A stretch of 64,000 nt of DNA, taken from Candolleomyces eurysporus. Lineage: Eukaryota > Basidiomycota > Agaricomycetes > Agaricales > Psathyrellaceae. Position numbers and translations under genes: made by a program. The DNA lies in the NCBI GenBank assembly GCA_027579435.1, contig JANBPK010001040.1, forward strand, positions 124,001 to 188,000, in the 5' to 3' direction. The notes below the pieces were generated by a model. The model did not search any database. It was not told the DNA's origin and saw nothing but the letters and a program-made list of their open reading frames with translations. Shown here piece after piece: positions 35,034-46,023 of the stretch. The first letter of the stretch is position 1. Each line of letters opens with the position of its first letter.

Positions 35034-36358
35034 CTACACCCCAAAATTTTCATCGTCGGTATCGTCCCATTGCAAGCTGCACGTATCACCTTTTGTGTCC
35101 ACCGAGTACGTCGAATTGTTGTCAGAGTCAGTGTCTTCCACGGTGAGATCTGCGTGTCCAGTTCAGATTTGGCCTCAGCGCAAAGGCCCAGACGTACCGA
35201 CATCGCTCCCATTCATGTCGTCAAACCACCATTGTGAGGTAACGTTGGAGCCTCGGTGCTTGTGGATAATGCAATCTATTATCGACTCCGTTAAAAATTC
35301 ATAGTTTATGTTTTCTTGTCCTTTCACAGCGGATTTCCAATCTGGGTAACTACGAAAAAATATCAGCTGAAGAGCAACCGAACTCATAATTAGAAGATAG
35401 GGTGCACGTACCCGAGCACTCGAGCTCCGGTGACAATCTGGATGCTCACCGTATCAGGACAGGATTTTACGATATCCGCCCACCAATGCGCTTTCAACCC
35501 CCCATGCCTGGCGAATTTAAAGAAACTATCCACCATCCGTAGGATTTTCAACGAAGGAAAGAGTAACGGGGGACGAGATAGGCCAGGTTGTGGTGTATGT
35601 TTGGTATAAGTCCATTCTTTGGCCTCCCGGATGTAAATCGACAAACTTCGAAGCTTGAGGAGAGGTGGGATGAACAAGTCTGGGGGGATGAACTTCCATG
35701 GATTGAAGTACAATGAAAGGACCTCCAATGTGCCTGCACAGGCGTCCAAGAGCCTTCGCAAGGTACTGTATACCCGGTGTACGAACAGGTCTAAAGAGAA
35801 GTTGGGGTAGATTAAGAGGTCTGAGAGGTCGGACATGGTGGCGGACCCGATATCCTTGCAAGCAGGGTCGTTTGTGATGTCAGCGAGCTCACTCTCGAGC
35901 TCTTCCATGAGACTTTGCTCGTCTTGTTCATGGTGGCTACTCGTGCCGTTGTCTGACTCTACATCGGAGAAATCGGCGGTATGCCACGAGCCATCGCTGT
36001 CGGTGCTATCCAAGGGTCGATATGGAGTGTCTCCAGGAATACGTTCGGACACGAACGACTCGTCGGGATACGCTTCTGCGAAGAACGATGTAGGCAATGT
36101 GATGCACAAGAATCGCGTCTTCAAAAAGTACCCGTTACCCTTCATCGAACTGGGGATTGATTTGGAGACTTGGTCTTCCAGCTTCAGCAGCTGGGATAGG
36201 CTATCAACCTTGACAGCGTAGTAGAGATGGCTGCGCGATAGATGATGAATCTGTCGCGACACGAGGGAAAGGGAGCGAGCTGTGAATCCATCATCCAAGC
36301 ACGCGATATCAAGGATATGAGCCCAAATTTCGGGTTGGAAGTTTTCGAGGGTGGTCAT
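35034..36358 (-). CDS. F-box-like protein, tandem copy 2
   Basis: Three exons, 36358-35412, 35349-35198 and 35149-35034, total 1215 nt, 404 residues. The N-terminus MTTLENFQPEIWAHILDIAC and ARSLSLVSRQIHHLSR nearly match copy 1. Exons 1 to about residue 120 are very similar, while the leucine-rich C-terminal half differs more (LKLRSLSIYIREAKEW, FPSLKILRMVDS). The last exon is again acidic (LTVEDTDSDNNSTY). The pattern of a conserved F-box end and a diverging C-terminal part is known for substrate adaptors, but that role is inferred. A third, decayed copy lies at 39960-40302. Confidence 0.85.
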
Positions 36359-36610
36359 CAGGTGTCGGAAGGGGCAAGTTCAGGGACCTGGCTGGGATAG
36401 AAACTTGATGGCTCCGAGTCAAACAAACCTCGCTCAGTGATCCCCGCGGTCGGGGGTTCGACTCAAGTTCCTCGCAAATATTTTCTGAACAGACCTGAAC
36501 CATCGCGTAGCCCTCGTTTGCTCAGCTGAGGGTTTCGTAGTCTCAATATTGGCGAACTGATCCACAGCTCTCACTCCTTCATAGGCATATGGACTTACCT
36601 CTAATTGGAC

Positions 36611-37364
36611 TGACGAAAGGAAGCCATTTCTTCACGGACACGCGCTCGATATTATCCAAGGTGCAAGCGGTGTGGGGAGTGACCCGACTCTGAGCGGAGA
36701 AACGGTTCACTCGCCCTATTGTCTCTCGGTTCGCTTAGTTGACTCCATCGCCCGTTCAGGACCATTTCGCACCTTTTACGGACTGTTTTATTTCCACAGA
36801 CCGTTCTCGAATATTCTTAGGATATCGCGGTTGTTAGGCGAGGTCCGATTGGACTTGCACTTTGTTTGTACACCAAGCGTGTACGCACGAACCGGAACAT
36901 CTTATATACCCGCGAGGGGAGTTTAGAGGACATCTTACCTTCTCCACACACATCTTACCTTTCCCCCTCCATCTATTCGGACTCGGGCAGTCATTTCGTA
37001 TTCGCATTCTTTTCGATACAATTCTTCTTGCCTCTCGTCGTCATCAATCTCATCCACTCGTTTCGCCCTCACACATCGAGCGATCAGGTATCGGACCATC
37101 GCTGTCTTGAGCCCTCCTTCATCACCTATTACCTTCCCTCTCACGTCGAACTCTCTCTCACAGCAGACCAGCAACTACGTGAAGTCTCCCCGTCGTGATG
37201 CCATTGATATCAAGGATGGAACCGGAATCATTCGTTTCAGGGCAGACAACAATCCTACTCCATGGTAAGTAGCCAACGTCCTCCCGGGCTTCCGAATCAC
37301 CGACTAACTTGCAGACCTTTCGAACCCCCTTAGGTTCCTCCTCTGCCATATCGATATGTTCTAA
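36611..37364 (+). pseudogene. laccase (multicopper oxidase) relic split by an LTR
   Basis: Left part, up to 36670: KPFLHGHALDIIQGASG, matching the HPFHLHGHAFD block of laccases. Right part from 37163: SNYVKSPRRDAIDIKDG, IIRFRADNNPTPW, an intron with GTAAGT, then FLLCHIDMF and a stop, matching the WFLHCHIDWH copper motif. At least two copper-ligand His positions are lost, and no N-terminal exons were found. The two parts join in sense across the inserted element at 36671-37162. An intact laccase would be a secreted copper enzyme that oxidises phenols; this one is dead. Confidence 0.8.
36671..37162 (+). mobile_element. probable solo LTR, copy 1 (492 bp)
   Basis: It begins TGTGGGGAG and ends CTCTCTCACA, so the ends are TG..CA with an imperfect short inverted repeat, as in LTR retrotransposons. 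It carries an internal TATA (CTTATATACC) near its middle. A second copy lies at 59895-60429. No pol or gag coding was found beside it, so a solo LTR is likely. No clear target-site duplication remains here. The strand is set by the TATA direction. Confidence 0.75.
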
Positions 37365-38755
37365 TTCAACCGCCTCTGTACACACACTTTCTTACTGAAC
37401 GCATTTCACTGCTCGCCGCTGCCGCACTCTGCATGTAATCGAGACCGGCCCCTCAAAGCAGACCTAGCTGTCGTGTTTGCTGAAACGCCAGCTGAGCAGC
37501 ACTCCGGACCCAGTCCCAAATCATCAAGCAAGAGTAGTTGGACTTATGCCCAATATATAACGCCTTGTCTCCTGACCTGCAGCGATCACGCTCGTCGCTC
37601 ATCTGCTGGTGAGTGGGCATATCGGATGTGTGCCCGTCGTTAAATGTCGATGGCTAAACGATGCAGTAGAAGTCCTGACAGGATACCCATTTTATTATTT
37701 GATTACCTATGCATGTGCTTTTGATGGTTTATTCGGACTAGTTTTGTTGCATGACTTTACCTGTGCCATATGAACAAGACGGCGGTGGGAGATGGCGACA
37801 AAACACGTGTCTCGACTGTTCCGTCCTCTCTTGTGTATTGTCTCTGAGTAATCACTGCGCGCTCTTTATGAACGTGCAAGCCCCTGAATACAAAGGGTGT
37901 GAAGATATACAGTGGACACAGTTGTGAAGATCACTTACGGAGTCACACCCACATGGACCCACACACACCTTGTCTTGTGGACGGTGGCTGGACCCCAATT
38001 CATTCTCCTCGCTCTAGATGTATCGAAGAGTACGATACTACAATAGTGGGTTAATTTTCTCAAGGCCGGAGAAGCCAGCTGATTGCAATGCATACAAACG
38101 TCTCGTTAGCTGGGCTCACAAGCTCCCCGACCGGATCCCTTGCCATTGGTAAGTTATCACAGAGAAAACTAAAACTCTGGAGACGCCTCCCCGAGGGCCT
38201 CTCTTGTTTTTGAAGTTGCACTGTGTGTCCACTCAAAGAATTTCTCATAGCTAAAAACGTGAACTAAAACCTAAACATCGATGAAGGATGCCATGCTGCT
38301 GGCCTTGCCGAGCTTTTCAAATCGGATATCCTGACGCTCAAGTAGTTGGTCCAATTTCACGGCTCCACCGGTTTTCCCGATGACCTCCAAGATTTTTTAC
38401 CGAAGATCGGGTCATCCCTTGCCTACAGATGCACACACTCCACGTCCCAGCCATTCAGCGTGCATCCACCAAAGGCAAACAGTAAACGGGTAAATGCGAT
38501 GCTCTGAGCCTCATGGATTCTGCCAGCTGACGCTGTGAGGTGCCCCAGTCGACGTCGGAAAATGTATTTGCTGGGATGTTTATTTACAAGAGCTTCACAA
38601 TTGAGGGTATGATTCGACGGCAAAAATAGAGCAGTTGGAGAGAATCATTGAACGTATATTGAGCTCGCAAATGAGCACACTAGATCATGTATTCTAAACG
38701 TCCACACGCAACCGAATTCTCATTACTCGGACCATGACCGCTCCAAAGTCTGGAG

Positions 38756-38774
38756 TCACACACACACACACACT
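38756..38774. repeat. CA dinucleotide microsatellite
   Basis: About nine tandem CA units, a simple repeat. Confidence 0.8.
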
Positions 38775-38926
38775 GGTATGTACACACGTGTTGCCTGCGG
38801 ACTGACACTTGCTCATAGGGAAATATGAAAAAGAATAAGAATTGGGCAACATGAATGGACTGATGGGTGGAAAAGCCTGACTGGACCCACTGACATCGGA
38901 AAGGCAAGTAGGTATCTCATGGATGC

Positions 38927-38936
38927 GTATATAAGG
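38927..38936 (+). promoter_or_regulatory. TATA box of conserved hypothetical gene
   Basis: GTATATAAGG lies about 100 bp before the ATG at 39036, on the same strand. It fits a canonical TATA box. Confidence 0.6.
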
Positions 38937-39035
38937 GGTTCTAACAGACCAAGTGAGGCTCAGGACCTCCTCCTTCATCGTTTCCAGTGATAAGCTCTCT
39001 CTTACTCAGTCATACTCTAACCCCTCACCTCGAAT

Positions 39036-39632
39036 ATGCTCGACCACAACTGGTACAACAACCTCCTTACAATCAAGGAAGCCAATAATGCGTTCACCGA
39101 GCGCGAGCAAACCTTCAAGAAGATCGCCCCGTTGCTGGCACGACCGGAATTCAAGGGGAGATACAATCTATGCCTTGTACATAGGCACCTCATCCTGGAG
39201 GCTGGTGAACGAATGGTCGCCACCGGACTTGTCACTCAGGCGGAGACGGTTCCCAACCCCACCCCCAGCGACATCATTCCCAGCGCCTGGACCGCGACTG
39301 GGGTTCCCTTCGAGTGGAAGCGCGTCGAGGCACCCGAAGATATCATCGCTCCCCCACCCGCAGACCTCTTCCGGGAGTTCTCGGAGACCGTAGGGGAAGG
39401 CATTGTTTTAGGATTATCCTTGGCGCGGGACTCTGTCCCTGAAGGGCAGGTCTGGTCCGAACGCACCGATTATGAACGACGCCAGCACATCCTCGAAATG
39501 AAACCTGTCGAAGGGCATTCGGGTGACGACTTAAATTCCCACAGCACCACCTGGATGATCACACCTTCGAGCGACGGTCAAGCTGTACCAACGCTTGTCC
39601 AGGGCTGCAAATGCACAGCCAGGTTCCATTAA
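39036..39632 (+). CDS. conserved hypothetical fungal protein
   Basis: Intact single-exon gene of 198 residues from ATG (MLDHNWYNNLLTIKEANNAF) to TAA. The centre reads LCLVHRHLILEAGERMVATG, a block I recall from uncharacterised fungal proteins; that recall is not a database result. A Pro-rich linker and a C-terminal CKC follow. There is no signal peptide or membrane segment. A TATA box lies 100 bp upstream, supporting a real transcription unit. Function unknown. Confidence 0.75.
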   Translation: MLDHNWYNNLLTIKEANNAFTEREQTFKKIAPLLARPEFKGRYNLCLVHRHLILEAGERMVATGLVTQAETVPNPTPSDIIPSAWTATGVPFEWKRVEAPEDIIAPPPADLFREFSETVGEGIVLGLSLARDSVPEGQVWSERTDYERRQHILEMKPVEGHSGDDLNSHSTTWMITPSSDGQAVPTLVQGCKCTARFH

Positions 39633-39680
39633 TTGACATGCGCTCCCAAAGCACCGTTGTCCATGTTTTGTAGTCATGTT

Positions 39681-39780
39681 ATCGTTTCTTCTGCTCTTCG
39701 TTGGATTAGTGCCGGGTAGTATCCTCTGTAGTGATGATATCGCTTCTTCTGCTCTTCGTTCAATTAGTGTCGGGTAGTAT
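39681..39780. repeat. two 42-bp direct repeats, 58-bp period
   Basis: Units at 39681-39722 and 39739-39780 share 38 of 42 bases (ATCGTTTCTTCTGCTCTTCG at the start of the first). They lie just past the end of the hypothetical gene, possibly in its 3' UTR. Confidence 0.8.
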
Positions 39781-39959
39781 ACAAGACGACTGTACGATAC
39801 CTCCCGATCCATTGTATAATTAACTGTTCAGTTCCATGGCTTCTTGCATCCTCCTGGCGTCGAATTAGGCAATGTTCTGTGTGGTACAAAGCTATTTCGG
39901 GCTATGTTGAGCGCAGGCGGTCAGGGTCTCTGGCGTCGCTGTCAGTGCCATCCTCTCAA

Positions 39960-40302
39960 GGTCAATCTGGAGTGTCTGCAGGGATAAGTTCAGACACGAA
40001 CGACTCTTTGGGGTATGCCTCTGCGAAGAATAATGTAGGTAATGTGATGCACAAGAATCGTGTCTTCAAAAAGTACCCGTTAAACTTCGATGAATTGGGG
40101 ATCGATTTAGAGATCTGGTCTACCAGCTTCAGTAGCTGGGATACGCTATCAACTCTAACGGCGTAGTAGAGGTGGCTGCGCGATAGATGATGAATCTTCT
40201 GCGACACAAGGGAAACTGAGGAGCTGTGGATCCATCGTCCAAGCATGCGATATCAAGGATACGAGCCCAAATCTCGGATGTGAAGTTCTCAATGGTGGTC
40301 AT
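39960..40302 (-). pseudogene. N-terminal relic of F-box-like family
   Basis: From ATG at 40302 the minus strand gives an F-box start, then, after a one-base deletion, VSQKIHHLSRSHLYYAVRV, FLKTRFLCITLP and SFVSELIPADTPD. These match the first third of the tandem F-box-like genes at 32.8-36.4 kb. The acidic and leucine-rich parts are missing, so it is a truncated, frame-shifted copy. Confidence 0.85.
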
Positions 40303-40916
40303 TGGGTTTCAGAAGAGGTAGGCCCAGGGGACCCAATGGTTGGGAGCTCGAGAGGGTATTGGATTTGATATATAACAACGACAAACGTCGCACAGACTAG
40401 CAGCACAGTAGCGAGTATTGTGCCTATACCACACATGTCCTCAACCCGAAGCTTCAGTTTTAGAGATAACGTCACCAGCCCAGAACATTTCAGCCCAAGT
40501 CGTTGATTAAGTTGAATTTTGGAAACCCACTGAACGTCAAGTCAAGTGGAAGGAAGCGAAAATAACGCCACACCGTCCAAGTTTCTATTTATCGCAAGAA
40601 ACATGCCTTCCGACTCGATCTCGACCAAACGAATCCTGGAAGTTCTATCTTGAACACCGGTCATGTACCTTTCTTTCCGTCTCAGACCAAGATCGCTGTA
40701 TTTCGTAGTAGGTAATGGAACAATTCTATACCAACGAAATCTCGCGTCAAGTACTGCACGTCGTTGGGTCTTTCTGAATACTTTCGTGTATTACAAAGGT
40801 AAATGGTGGTCGCCCTAGGGCGCGGCCTTAGCCTCATGGTCATCTTGCGATGGAATGGAGAGAAAGACCGCATCGAGTGACTTCTAAGCTCGATGCGAGG
40901 ATAACTATCCCTATTA
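40303..40916. other. intergenic, no gene recognised
   Basis: It includes the 5' flank of the F-box relic and the 3' side of the Sec24-like gene. Nothing else is supported. Confidence 0.45.
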
Positions 40917-43900
40917 CTACCAAGGTGCCCTCATACCTCCTCCGCCCCGCTGGTACATATCCCCACCAGTAAGCTGAAATGAAGATCCCGATAAGACATA
41001 GGCAATATCGTCAGCAATAGCCACTTACGATGCTTGTGATCTGTCGATGAAGAACAGCGAGATCTAGCAGAGGAGGGCAGGCATTTAGCAAACAAGGGAC
41101 AGACCATACCAAGGAGTGACAAGCTTACAATCAACATACGACATAGCGCCGTTATTTGTATCTTCCACGAGCATGTCGCTAAACTCGAGCTCCATTCCAT
41201 CCATATTCTGACGAGCGATGTACATCTTGGGAAGTCGGCGCCGCCGGGCGAAGCGGTCGTTGAGGATGTTGCGGACTTGCTGGGATAGGAGACTGTCAAT
41301 GTGCGGTAGGTGGTGCTAGTAGATCAAAAATGAATTAATCACTCATCAGAAGGCTGTCTGGTTTCTAGAGGAAAGGTCGACATACTGTTTGAGGAGAGAA
41401 TGACATAAAGTCGTCGACTCCAAACAAGTCTTGAAGGAGCTGTGGCGAGGTCCCCCCACCAATCCAGAATATGATCGTATCTTCATTGTCTGTAGAAGTG
41501 TTTGCAGGTAAGCTGAAAGTTAAATGTTTTAATAGCCACAACGTACCGATCAGATACAGACCACCCGTCTCCATGAAGTAGTGACTATCTCTGGTACACG
41601 ATGGATAGGAAATCTGAGTATCCAAAGTTCCATCCGGTTGCTCAATCTGCTGAGGGACCGCGATTGCGTCTTCAAGATCGTGTAGAGCCATGAGACGAGG
41701 ATACAAGTGATGGATCAGGCTGCGAATGTCCATGGATTTGATGCGGTGAATCTCGTAGTTGCGGACATCAGAAGAGACGAGTCTAGCTGTTTGACAACAC
41801 AGAAGTGAGGGGGAGATGTGACGGGGAAAAGATGACGATTACCTTTCAAAGGTTTGCTCTTTTGCAGCGCAAGAATGAAAGCCGGCAAAGCGCGATAAGC
41901 TTCAGGGATGATGAGCTGTTCCGCAGATAGTCAATACCAGTCACTTATTCAAACAAGACTCGCGAACCTGGGTTGCCTTCGTTGCCGCTGCACACTGATT
42001 CCGATATCCAAGTAGCAGAGATGAGCATTTCTCTGTCAGATCATCACGAATGATAGCTATTCTTTGCTCGGTCAAGTGGTGCATGGCTGCGACGAAATAA
42101 AACGTTAGTTCAACCTCTCGAGTCAGCCACGTTACTAAGCCATACATACCTTCTCGAGCAAAATGAGCCATCGTAGTCTCCATGTCAGCATATTGAAATA
42201 CGCTTCCCGCCAATTCGACGACGTTGAGGGCGAGGTTGAGCACACGAACTCGCCGCTGTCCTTCAACAGATGTGTACAAGACAGCGCACTGCAAATGCGC
42301 GTTCGCTCGACAATCCAGAGTTCCGGTGTGTTGAAGCTCTATCGAGAAGGATTTATCGGCGTCTATAATACCAAACTCGATGTCTGTTGGCGAACGCTTG
42401 TAAAAGTTGCCATGGTAGTGTGTCACACGCAAACCTATAGACGGGTGATGGCTCAGGAAGGATTAATGACGATAGGGAAGGTAAAATCTCACCATTCGAT
42501 GCTCTCACTCTGGCTGTACTATTGAAACCCTGATACCTCGACACCACCCTCCGTATCTGAGAGTCCAAAACCATCGAGTCTCTTGATGGATCATACCGAG
42601 GGTGGAAGAATATTTCACCCCCGGTTACAGATGCCAGAGCCCCGATGGACCCAACGTCAATGTACGAACTTGGTGCCAAGAAAAGTGTTACGCCAACGCC
42701 GTCGTCGATGCATTCCTCCGCGATATCCAGCCAAATTTTGTCCCGAGGCTTGTGCAGGCTCATTTCTTCACTGGTACCGTACATCGAGTCTTCGCTTGGT
42801 GGGTCTGGGAGGGCGCCGGGTCCAATTTTGGGGATGGTGCTTTGGAAGACGACGACGTGACCCCCACGACCATGCTGAAGGGGCAGTCAGCACGATGACC
42901 AAGGGAGCTGGGATTGGAGAGAACGAAGATAGCTTACCAAGGCGGCGAGACCAGCTCGGACTGCGGCTGAAAGCGCCGCGTTTCGTTCAGGGAATTCGCT
43001 AAACCGATTCGGGAGGTTTTCTAGTGTGANTTTTTATGGCCGTCCTATCCTTTGAATCAACATCGCTAGCATGTTGGAAAGCTTCTAGAGAGCTTACTGA
43101 TGTTCTATTGGGTCGACGAAGAGGCCATTCCGGATAGGCACGAAGACCTCGTCAAGGTCAGCAACTACCAGCATCGGTGCCAGATCTGACTAAACGCTCG
43201 TTAAAAACCTCGGAAGATCCGGAAAGAATGACACAATACGTACTGAGAGGTCGTAGAAATGTAGGGAGGAATTGAAGGTGACGATGCATATTCTGCTCGT
43301 TGTTGGGAAGTATGGTTCAAGCATTGTTCCGTCGTCCAATGTTCTCCCATACAGCATCTCCAGTAGAGATGTACATGCATCGCGCATGAATCCAGATTGG
43401 ATTGCTTGATCTGACACATCGAAAGCGAACACGTAGTCCATAGGAACCGGGGGTCGGGGGCCAGCCGGAGGGGGCTCTGGCGACACGTAGGGCATGGTGA
43501 TTCTTTGGGGAGGATGTTGGGCCCAATATTCTTCTGGTACAACGAAATCATAGGTGCCTTTATGGAGTTCTGGGCGCTGAAGATAGTCGAGGCGTAGCAG
43601 GCTTGAGTCGAGGTTGCAGAAGTAATCTGGCAGGACTGAAGTAACCTGAATTGATTGAATGAAACACGCTACGAGTATTAAAGGGAGACGTACCTTGGGT
43701 TTCATGCCGACAGAGATTACATTTCCACTTATTCCCTCCCGCTACCCATGTACACCAAGGATTTATGTAGGCCCTGCATCTCTGACACCGCGCTGGGCCT
43801 GCTGGGCCACAGTCGACTACCGGAATAGGTTCTTCACGTGGATCTAGTTCTGCGAAAGGCTGGAAGACCGCTGCGAGTGGTATCTTGCAGTCCGAAGCCA

Positions 43901-44278
43901 ACTTGTGCGCGTTGGGCAGGTTCCAGGTTGAGACACGGGCAAACTTGGGGGACGCGTTTCCTATTTACCAAGAAAATTGTGTTAAAATGCTGACCAGCAG
44001 GTTAACAAGCATTACCTTGGTCGACAGCAATGAAATCTGAGGTGCATAACGGTGCATGGGTTCCGGGCAAAGTTGGGAATGTTCGGTTCTGCCATATTAA
44101 CCGGTCGTTTTCTATGGCCTCAATGGGAGATGGGACTTGGATTGGGTCAATCCGAGGTCGCAATCCTATCCTTCTTTCGTCAGAGCATGCAGACTATCCG
44201 CATTATATAAATCATACCTTTATAATCTAAACCCGCAGAATGCGGAGGTTGAGGAATATGATTCGGATGTGGATACAT
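40917..44278 (-). CDS. sec24: Sec24-like COPII coat subunit
   Basis: Multi-exon gene with more than ten short introns, read from about 44278 down to a TAG at 40917. In order: a short N-terminal part ([16 protein letters not shown]), [28 protein letters not shown], and a zinc finger with CQRC and CNLC (43901-43700). Then come the trunk ([31 protein letters not shown]), the beta-sandwich, the helical domain ([16 protein letters not shown]), a gelsolin-like end ([20 protein letters not shown]) and [12 protein letters not shown] before the last exon. Sec24 selects cargo in COPII vesicles leaving the ER, as a dimer with Sec23. The usual long Gln/Pro-rich N-terminal extension is not seen, so upstream exons may be missed or the true start may be farther up. 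The N at 43030 falls in an intron. Confidence 0.88.
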
Positions 44279-46023
44279 TCTGTAGGCAACTTTGATGTCT
44301 CCAGTGAGCTTCGGTCAGTCTGCCTTTGGCTATGGTCAGCCTATACGCCAAAAAGCTTCTCCTGAGGGCTCTAGGGCGCCTTCTTTGCGTGGATTATGGG
44401 TGGACGGGTGGAAGCCAGCGATATCGAACTGTGGGCGCGCGACGCAATAGGGGTTTCGGTGTGGGCGTTGGCTTGTCTTTGCTTGGCTCCGCTGGAGTTG
44501 ACAAACACGTACACACTCAGTGCGCCTACCCATCATTATACATTGGGTTGCTCTTGCCTTCTACCTGGGCTCAAATCTTATCGTGAACCAGAATTCAACG
44601 TCATTCGAACCCATGCTTGTCAGCTTTACACATGATTTCGAAATATGTCTCGTCTTATCACCAAGGTTGCAATCGAAGCCCAACAATCGCATCAAACGTG
44701 CAAACGTAGTAATTTCACATACGCAAGCCTTCTCTCCTCCTTGTTAGCGCTCATACACTGCGCGATGAGAGCAACCGGCAGACTTTTGGTATGTCTTCGT
44801 TGATCGAAAAGAGAGACAAACAAGGGGAGATTTCACGAATGATACAGATCCGCTTCGTATTGAATACGAGAATGTCGAAGTCTCCTCTGGGGAGACTTCT
44901 TTTCTCTCGTCCTATTAGAACCACCAAGGCTCCGGTAATCGGGTGGCCCAAAGCCTCAGTAGTATCTTAGTCATCGAGATCTACACTAGGCTGTGTAATC
45001 CCGGCCGTTTAACCTCCCAGACTGTCTAACTGACATGGCTTTCGACGGCACCTCGTGGCAGATCTCGTGGCTACAGCCTAAATTCATCACTGGAAATGTG
45101 CAATACGTACCCAGGTCAAGTATCGAAGTGCGGCTGCTTGCTTCTCTCTGCTTCTGCTGCTCATCGAACGCACTGAACCCAACGTGTGCAGGATTACGCA
45201 AAAACCTGTGGAAATTGCGGAGAATCTGATATCTGATTGTCGGAAACCGCCGCATCGAAAGGAGCCGATTCAACGGCCTGCTTAAACCCCGGACTTGCGG
45301 GGTAGTTGCTTCATAGTCGAAGCATCTATCCAGAGACTTCTAGCTTCTACGCAAATCCCTGGAGAAGGATATGTGCTCGGAGTTTTGAGACTGTCTTGAA
45401 AATAGACTCTCGCGTAGTGGGATTTTCGCTCAAGCCTTCCCCCGCAACACCTCAGGACACCAAGGACAATCTGCGGCCCTCTTATTCCGCTTCCCTTGAT
45501 GTCATGGTTACTCCGCATGATCTGAAAACTCTTCCGCTTTTCGACCTACTGGATGTCCCTTGTGCTCGTAAGGGGATTACTCGAGGCCACGCGAGCGAAA
45601 GCTGCGCATCAACTATTTCTCCGTACTTCTCTGGCTCCGTCCTCAATTGGGTATCTGGACATCAACCTTCGTGCTTCCCACTCTAAATCTGCCTCACCAG
45701 CAGGATGGAGACACTTGTGACCCTAGGAAGACTTTTCTTATTGGGCATACCAGTCCTTCTTGGTGACGTTAGTGGGTTCACCAGCTCTCATGCTACGGCT
45801 GATTGTGCGTCCATCTCACGCAAGCAACCTACCTCAAAAGTTACCAATCGTACACAAACCCATCTTGGGTGACACTGGCACCATACGGAGTAGTAACCGA
45901 TGTTGGAAATTGAGGCAATCTGTAAATTTATAAAAGGGAACAGCAGCTGGTTCTTGCCTAGCCGGGACTTCCAAGGTTCTCTTCCTAGCTCACTACCCAA
46001 CTTCTTTCAAGCCACTCCCGACG
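44279..46023. other. intergenic between Sec24-like and GH79 genes
   Basis: The first 350 bp could hold N-terminal exons of the Sec24-like gene (a short QPKLTGDIKVAY reading). No other gene was recognised in the rest. Confidence 0.45.
45926..45936 (+). promoter_or_regulatory. TATA box of GH79 gene
   Basis: ATTTATAAAAG lies about 90 bp before the ATG at 46024 in the same direction, a good TATA match. Confidence 0.6.

Larger units (their letters stand above)
37365..39035. other. intergenic, no gene supported
   Basis: About 1.7 kb without a convincing gene. A minus-strand stretch near 38280-38400 reads ILEVIGKTGGAVKLDQLLE, which looks protein-like, but I could not extend it or name it. A CA microsatellite and the promoter of the gene at 39036 are also here. 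Confidence 0.4.

Noticed and set aside
36671..37162. A full-length retrotransposon bounded by the two LTR-like copies (36.7 and 59.9 kb)
   Set aside because: The 23 kb between them is ordinary genes with no gag or pol, and copy 2 has its own target-site duplication. They are separate solo LTRs.
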